Shown here piece after piece: positions 5,813 to 9,912 of a stretch of DNA of 9,912 nucleotides; the stretch's first letter is position 1, and every line of letters starts with the position of its first letter. Origin of the DNA: Fimbriimonadaceae bacterium (GTDB taxonomy: Bacteria > Armatimonadota > Fimbriimonadia > Fimbriimonadales > Fimbriimonadaceae); the NCBI GenBank assembly GCA_022402505.1, contig JAKRSE010000301.1:1-9912 (forward strand). The letters run 5' to 3'. A program made the position numbers and the translations under genes. The notes below the pieces were generated by a model. That model made no database searches, had not been told where the DNA came from, and saw only the letters and a program-made list of their open reading frames with translations.

Positions 5813-8509
5813 ATGCCCGGCCTGCCACTGCTCCGACTCCACCCGGCGGACGCCGGCCTCACCACGTCGCTTTCGGCCGATCTCGATCGACTGAACCAGC
5901 TGGTCGGCGAGGTCGTGGGGGCTCAGGAGGGTCTGGAAACGGTCGATGCGTGTCGGAGGCTTTTTGAGGCGGCGGCCGATGGGGCCGAGCTGGACGACCG
6001 CCGAGTCGTGCTCGATCCGGAATCATGCACTCGGGTGGCCCGCGCCTACACCGTGCTCTTTCAGCTCATCAACATGGCCGAGCAGAAGGAGATTGTCCGG
6101 ATCAATCGGGCCCGCCCCTCGCGGCCAGAGTCGATCTTTGAGGCGGTCCAGACGCTCAAGAACGAGGGTTGGGATCAGACGAGGATCGAAGCCCTCATCG
6201 ACGGTCTGGAGATCGGACCGACTCTGACCGCGCATCCGACGGAAGCCAAGCGGCGGGCGATCCAGGGCAAGCTGGAGGGCCTGGCCCGGCTGCTTGCGGC
6301 CGAGGGAGCCGGGGCGGGGCTGGAGCTGGACCGACCGCTGGACAGCGAAGGGATGGTCCAGCGCGACCTGCTCCGCACCCTGACGGCTCTCTGGCAGACC
6401 CCCGAGCTGCCGGAGGAGAACCTGCGGGTGGAGGACGAGGTTCGCGCCGCCCTCTTCTATTTCGAGTCGAGCATCCGCCGAGTCGCCTCCTGGCTCATGC
6501 GGGACGTCCAGATCGCGGTGCAGAAGGTGTATGGCGACGTCGCCTACGAAGCTCCACCCATCGTGAGGTACCGGAGCTGGGTCGGCGGCGACCGAGACGG
6601 GAACCCGAAGGTGACCGCCGAAACCACCTGGCGGACGGCGGTGGCCCACCGAACCACGGCCCTGGAGACGATGCTGGAGAGCATCGGTCAGATCCGGCGC
6701 GAGCTGACGCATGGGGAGGGTCGCGACGGCAGCACTCCGGCCCACATGGCGGCGGAGGTGGAATCCCGCCTCGAATCCGGATTGGAGCATGCCCGCCGCC
6801 TCGCCCGCGACCGTTACGCGCTCTGTCCCGTCGCCTGCTACACCGAATCCGAGAGCCTGGTTCGGGATCTGAAGGCGATCCAGGCCGACCTTGTCTCTCG
6901 CGGCGATCCCCACTCCGCCCAGACCGGCGTCCTCGCCCGGATGACTCGTCAGGCTCAGGCCTTTGGGTTGAACCTGGCTGCACTGGACATTCGAGAGCAC
7001 TCCGATGAACACGCCGGTCCGGTCGCGGAGCTTCTGACCGCCGCCGGGAGGATCGAATCGGCTCATGCCTACCTGGACATGGATGAAGAGGGCAAGACCG
7101 CCCTGCTCCTGGCGGAACTGGGCGAGCCTCGGCCCATGGTCTCGCCGGACTGGACGGGGTCGGATGACACCGAGCGGGTCCGCCAGGTCTTCCGCACGAT
7201 CCGCCACATCCACCGGGCGATGGGGCCGGACATGATCCAGGCCTACATCATCAGCATGACCCACGGGATCAGCGACATCCTGGAGGTGCTGGTCTTGGCC
7301 AAGGATGCGCGGCTGGCTCGGTTCCACCGAGGTCGGCTCACCTGCCCGCTGGACGTGGTGCCGCTCCTGGAGACGGTGGACGACCTGCACCGAGGCCGGG
7401 TTCTGCTGGAACGCCTCTTCGGGCTCCCGATCTATCGCGGGCTCCTTCAGGGCCGATCAGATACGCAGGAGATCATGCTGGGCTACAGCGACTCCAGCAA
7501 GGACGGCGGGTACGTCGCCGCCAATTGGGCTCTGCAGCGGGCTCAGGCCGACCTGGGCGAAATGGCTCAAGAGGCCGGCGTTCGGCTCCGGTTCTTCCAC
7601 GGTCGCGGCGGAACCGTCGGCCGAGGCGGGGGCCGGGCCAGCCGGGCGATCCTCGGTCAGCCCACCGACGCCTTCGAGGGAAGGATCCGGTTCACGGAGC
7701 AGGGAGAGATCATCAGCTTTCGCTACAGCCTGCCGCCCATCGCCCACCGGCACATGGAGCAGATCGTGGCGGCGACTCTGCTGGCTGCCGCCCGGGCGGG
7801 CCGCCATGCTCCGCCCCGAGAGTGGCGAGACCTGGTGGACCGCCTCGCCGAAACCTCGCAGCGGCACTACCGAAGCTGGATCCATGAAGACCCCGATTTC
7901 TGGGAGTTCTACAGCCAGGCGACTCCGATCGAACACATCGGCAGCCTGAGCATCGCGAGCCGACCCGTCATGCGGCCCGGGAAGACGGTCAGCGGGCTCG
8001 ACGGTCTCCGGGCGATTCCCTGGAACTTCGCGTGGGTGCAGTGCCGCGGATGCCTGCCCGGCTGGTTCGGTCTCGGCACCGCCCTGCGCCAGGCCAGGGA
8101 GGCCGGAGACGGGCCCCTCATGGCGGAGATGGCCAAGGACTGGATCTTCTTCCGGACGCTGCTGCAGAACGCCGCCTTGGAGGTGGTTCGGTCCAGCCTC
8201 CCCACGTTCCACCTCTACAGCCGGCTCGTCGCCTCCGATCAGGTCCGGGAACGGTTCACGGCGGCGATCGTAGACGAGCATCGCCGAACCACCGAAGAGC
8301 TTGAGAGCCTTCTGGGAGCCCCGCTTTTGGGCGAGGCTTCGGTCGTCCGGCGCACCGTCGCCTTCCGAGACCCGGTCCTCAAGCCGCTCAACCTGATGCA
8401 GGCGTCCCTCCTCCGTCGCTGGCGGTCGGGAGAGAGGTCCGAGGCGGTTCGGGCCGCGATCCTCCAGACCATCGCCGGAATCGCGGCGGGGATGCAGAGC
8501 ACAGGCTGA
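5813..8509 (+). CDS. ppc: Phosphoenolpyruvate carboxylase
   Basis: The enzyme carboxylates PEP with bicarbonate to oxaloacetate and phosphate, replenishing the TCA cycle; it is cytoplasmic and usually a homotetramer. The 898-residue length matches the bacterial family (E. coli 883). Catalytic motifs are complete: LTAHPTEAKRR with His141, GGDRDGNP (258-265), GYSDSSKDGG (557-566, with Lys563), FHGRGGTVGRGGG (595-607), and later ASRPVMR and IPWNFAW. Two of the four residues that bind the inhibitor aspartate in E. coli look conserved (Arg604 for R587, Arg852 for R832). The other two differ: Arg793 stands where K773 would be, and the C-terminus reads QSTG, so Ser896 replaces N881. The stretch after GRGGG also reads RASR in place of the common P-[ST]-[HN]. 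The gene is 26 nt after the small membrane protein, and its stop lies 1 nt before the EamA gene. Confidence 0.97.
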   Translation: MPGLPLLRLHPADAGLTTSLSADLDRLNQLVGEVVGAQEGLETVDACRRLFEAAADGAELDDRRVVLDPESCTRVARAYTVLFQLINMAEQKEIVRINRARPSRPESIFEAVQTLKNEGWDQTRIEALIDGLEIGPTLTAHPTEAKRRAIQGKLEGLARLLAAEGAGAGLELDRPLDSEGMVQRDLLRTLTALWQTPELPEENLRVEDEVRAALFYFESSIRRVASWLMRDVQIAVQKVYGDVAYEAPPIVRYRSWVGGDRDGNPKVTAETTWRTAVAHRTTALETMLESIGQIRRELTHGEGRDGSTPAHMAAEVESRLESGLEHARRLARDRYALCPVACYTESESLVRDLKAIQADLVSRGDPHSAQTGVLARMTRQAQAFGLNLAALDIREHSDEHAGPVAELLTAAGRIESAHAYLDMDEEGKTALLLAELGEPRPMVSPDWTGSDDTERVRQVFRTIRHIHRAMGPDMIQAYIISMTHGISDILEVLVLAKDARLARFHRGRLTCPLDVVPLLETVDDLHRGRVLLERLFGLPIYRGLLQGRSDTQEIMLGYSDSSKDGGYVAANWALQRAQADLGEMAQEAGVRLRFFHGRGGTVGRGGGRASRAILGQPTDAFEGRIRFTEQGEIISFRYSLPPIAHRHMEQIVAATLLAAARAGRHAPPREWRDLVDRLAETSQRHYRSWIHEDPDFWEFYSQATPIEHIGSLSIASRPVMRPGKTVSGLDGLRAIPWNFAWVQCRGCLPGWFGLGTALRQAREAGDGPLMAEMAKDWIFFRTLLQNAALEVVRSSLPTFHLYSRLVASDQVRERFTAAIVDEHRRTTEELESLLGAPLLGEASVVRRTVAFRDPVLKPLNLMQASLLRRWRSGERSEAVRAAILQTIAGIAAGMQSTG

Positions 8510-8510
8510 G

Positions 8511-9413
8511 ATGAGGGAGCGCCCGGCCACGCTTCTGCTGCTGCTCCTGGCGGCGGGCCTCTTTGGGGCCGTCTCGCTGTTTGGGCGGCTCACCGAACTC
8601 ACCCCGGGGGCGGTCGCGTTCGGGCGATCCGTGGCGGCGGCGGTCATCCTTGTGGCCCTGGCTCGGGGGATTCGCCTGCCCCCAGATCTCGGCAGAGGGA
8701 ATCTGGTTCGGCTTCTGGTGGCAGGCGCATGTCAGGCAGGGAACTGGGCGCTTTTCTTTGCCGCCATTCAGACCGCCGGGATCGCGGTGGCGGTGCTGGC
8801 CCTCTTCACCTATCCAATCTTCACCGCTCTGGCCGAGCCTCTCGTCACCAAGTCGGGTTGGCGGCGAGTGGAGCTGATCGGCGGCGGGCTGGTCCTGGCC
8901 GGGATGTTCTTCGTGATGGGCGCCCCGACTCTGGCAGACTCCACCACCCTGGGAGTGGTCTATGGCGTGCTTTCCTCGCTCTTCCTGACCGTCCGGAACG
9001 TCTTGGGCAAGGTTCTGGTGGGGAAGATGGATGCGGTCAACCTCAACCTCTGGTTCTGCCTCGCCTGCATCCCGATCTGCCTGCCGATGCGCCTGGCCGA
9101 TCCGACTCCGGTCGCCTTTCAGGAGATCTGGCAGGCGGCTGCCCTGGGAATTCTGTTCACCGCCGCCCCGCAGATCATCTTCTTTCACAGCCTGAAGGAG
9201 GTGACCGCTTCGGCCGCGAGCCTGGTGGTCTCGATGCAGCCGATCTTTGCGATCCTCTTCGGCTGGCTCCTCTTCCGCGAGGCGCCGACGCAGGGGGTCT
9301 GGATCGGGGGCAGCCTGATCCTGGCGGCGGTGCTTCTTGTCGGTCTCTCTCCCGCGCCTCGCCCGGAGCCGACTGCCCAGGAAAGCGGGGAGCCAGATCG
9401 GGTATCAACATGA
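8511..9413 (+). CDS. EamA/DMT-superfamily transporter
   Basis: The 300-residue product has about ten hydrophobic helices in two EamA repeats (about 5-135 and 148-282), the standard size and layout of drug/metabolite transporters. Each repeat carries the family pattern of a Pro-centred helix followed by Glu at its end: LALFTYPIFTALAEPL in the first and SMQPIFAILFGWLLFREAP in the second. Members export or import small metabolites such as amino acids or nucleotides; the substrate cannot be read from sequence. The last roughly 20 residues are a hydrophilic Pro/Glu tail. Its ATG follows the ppc stop by 1 nt with no strong Shine-Dalgarno of its own, so it is probably translated by reinitiation after ppc. 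That tie makes a link to carbon or amino-acid flow from oxaloacetate plausible, but this is inference. Confidence 0.92.
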   Translation: MRERPATLLLLLLAAGLFGAVSLFGRLTELTPGAVAFGRSVAAAVILVALARGIRLPPDLGRGNLVRLLVAGACQAGNWALFFAAIQTAGIAVAVLALFTYPIFTALAEPLVTKSGWRRVELIGGGLVLAGMFFVMGAPTLADSTTLGVVYGVLSSLFLTVRNVLGKVLVGKMDAVNLNLWFCLACIPICLPMRLADPTPVAFQEIWQAAALGILFTAAPQIIFFHSLKEVTASAASLVVSMQPIFAILFGWLLFREAPTQGVWIGGSLILAAVLLVGLSPAPRPEPTAQESGEPDRVST

Positions 9414-9416
9414 TTG

Positions 9417-9912
9417 ATGGTTTTATCTTGTGCAACACTGGCGTTGACTCTGGCCCTCGCACCTCCCGCGACCGCCGCCTCGCCCAGACTGCCTGAGCTC
9501 CGGGTGGAAGGGAAGCACATGGTCGATCCGCAGGGCCGGCGGGTCGATCTGCGGGGAGTCAACCTGGGCAACTGGTTTGTCTGGGAGATGTGGATGATCG
9601 GCACGGCCGGACTGGAGGGCGAACCCCAGGATCAGTTCGAGTTGGAGAAGACGCTCACCGAGCGGTTCGGAGCCCGCGACAAGGACCGATTCATGGAGCG
9701 GTTCCGGGAGTCCTGGCTCACGGCCCGCGACTTCGAGATCATCCGAAGCTTCCGCTTCAACCTGGTCCGGCTGCCGTTGAACTATCGGCAGTTCGAAGAC
9801 GACGCCCGACCGATGCAGCTCCGCCGAGACGCCTGGAAGTGGACCGACCGGGCGATCGACCTCGCCGAGCGGCACGGGATGTACGTCATCCTGGACATGC
9901 ACGGGGCCCATG
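9417..9912 (+). CDS. Secreted glycoside hydrolase, GH5/cellulase-type, N-terminal part (partial)
   Basis: The frame is open from an ATG at 9417 to the right edge, giving 165 residues. A hydrophobic leader (about residues 2-20, ending ATA-AS) looks like a signal peptide, though its start has no Lys or Arg. The mature part begins with a ligand-type opening (LRVEGKHMVDPQGRRVDLRG) and then GVNLGNWFVWEMWM, close to the RGVNLGGW...E.W motif of GH5 beta-glucanases, including the exo-1,3-glucanase-like group. FNLVRLPLNYR contains the conserved GH5 Arg (118) and YVILDMHGAH the conserved His (162). Both catalytic glutamates would lie beyond the window, so activity and substrate (a beta-glucan is likely) cannot be judged. 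It follows the transporter's TGA by 3 nt in the same frame and has no visible Shine-Dalgarno; TTG at 9414 is the only alternative start upstream. Confidence 0.88.
   Translation, partial: MVLSCATLALTLALAPPATAASPRLPELRVEGKHMVDPQGRRVDLRGVNLGNWFVWEMWMIGTAGLEGEPQDQFELEKTLTERFGARDKDRFMERFRESWLTARDFEIIRSFRFNLVRLPLNYRQFEDDARPMQLRRDAWKWTDRAIDLAERHGMYVILDMHGAH

Noticed and set aside
5076..5828. Minus-strand open frame of 250 codons
   Set aside because: It spans the glycosyltransferase end, the gap and the small membrane protein on the opposite strand; it is Pro/Arg/Ser-rich with no recognisable domain.
6023..8647. Long minus-strand open frames (455 and 396 codons) across ppc
   Set aside because: Antisense shadows of ppc, whose catalytic motifs are unmistakable on the plus strand; the shadow translations are compositionally odd.
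8388..9188. Minus-strand open frame of 266 codons
   Set aside because: Antisense to the ppc end and the EamA transporter; a hydrophilic low-complexity translation.
9417..9431. Possible lipobox (VLSC) at the start of the GH5 protein
   Set aside because: The Cys is residue 5, far too close to the N-terminus for a lipoprotein signal; the hydrophobic stretch follows it and does not precede it.
1..9912. Search for a mobile element, CRISPR array, tRNA/rRNA, riboswitch or defence system
   Set aside because: No direct-repeat array, transposase or integrase motif, tRNA-like cloverleaf or unusual low-GC island was seen; the gene set is housekeeping and envelope/carbohydrate related.

Overview
This is a high-G+C bacterial chromosomal window (roughly two-thirds G+C by eye), almost fully coding, with nine genes in two divergent blocks. 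I see no mobile element, CRISPR array, RNA gene, phage gene or recognisable defence locus. The gene content is that of a free-living Gram-negative-type heterotroph: a flavin prenyltransferase, PEP carboxylase, secreted glycoside hydrolase and GT-C sugar transferase. The lineage cannot be fixed from the sequence. The style (GC-rich, secreted GH5, an uncharacterised beta-rich protein) would suit Armatimonadota, Planctomycetota or Verrucomicrobiota, but that is a guess.

Left block, minus strand, read from 4009 down to 1: ubiX (flavin prenyltransferase), a TIGR01777-type NAD(P)-dependent epimerase overlapping ubiX by ATGA, a CPA2/KefB-like cation:proton antiporter with a C-terminal RCK nucleotide-binding domain (18-nt gap), and after 52 nt the first 238 codons of an uncharacterised protein that runs off the left edge. 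The spacing suggests one transcript.

Right block, plus strand, 4048 to the right edge: a GT-C membrane glycosyltransferase (PMT_2/ArnT-like), a small C-terminally anchored membrane protein with a DUF5808-like motif, PEP carboxylase (ppc), an EamA/DMT-family transporter starting 1 nt after ppc, and the first 165 residues of a secreted GH5-type glycoside hydrolase that starts 3 nt after the transporter and runs off the right edge. These also look co-transcribed, although the functions are mixed: envelope glycosylation, anaplerosis, metabolite export and polysaccharide breakdown.

The two blocks diverge from a gap of only 38 nt, too short for two conventional non-overlapping promoters. No clearly new multi-gene system is visible. 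The points most worth a second look are: the ppc allosteric-site residues, where the aspartate-binding Lys and C-terminal Asn of E. coli are replaced by Arg and Ser; a possible hairpin covering the Shine-Dalgarno of the small membrane protein; and the same-frame junction, separated only by TGA, between the EamA transporter and the GH5 enzyme.
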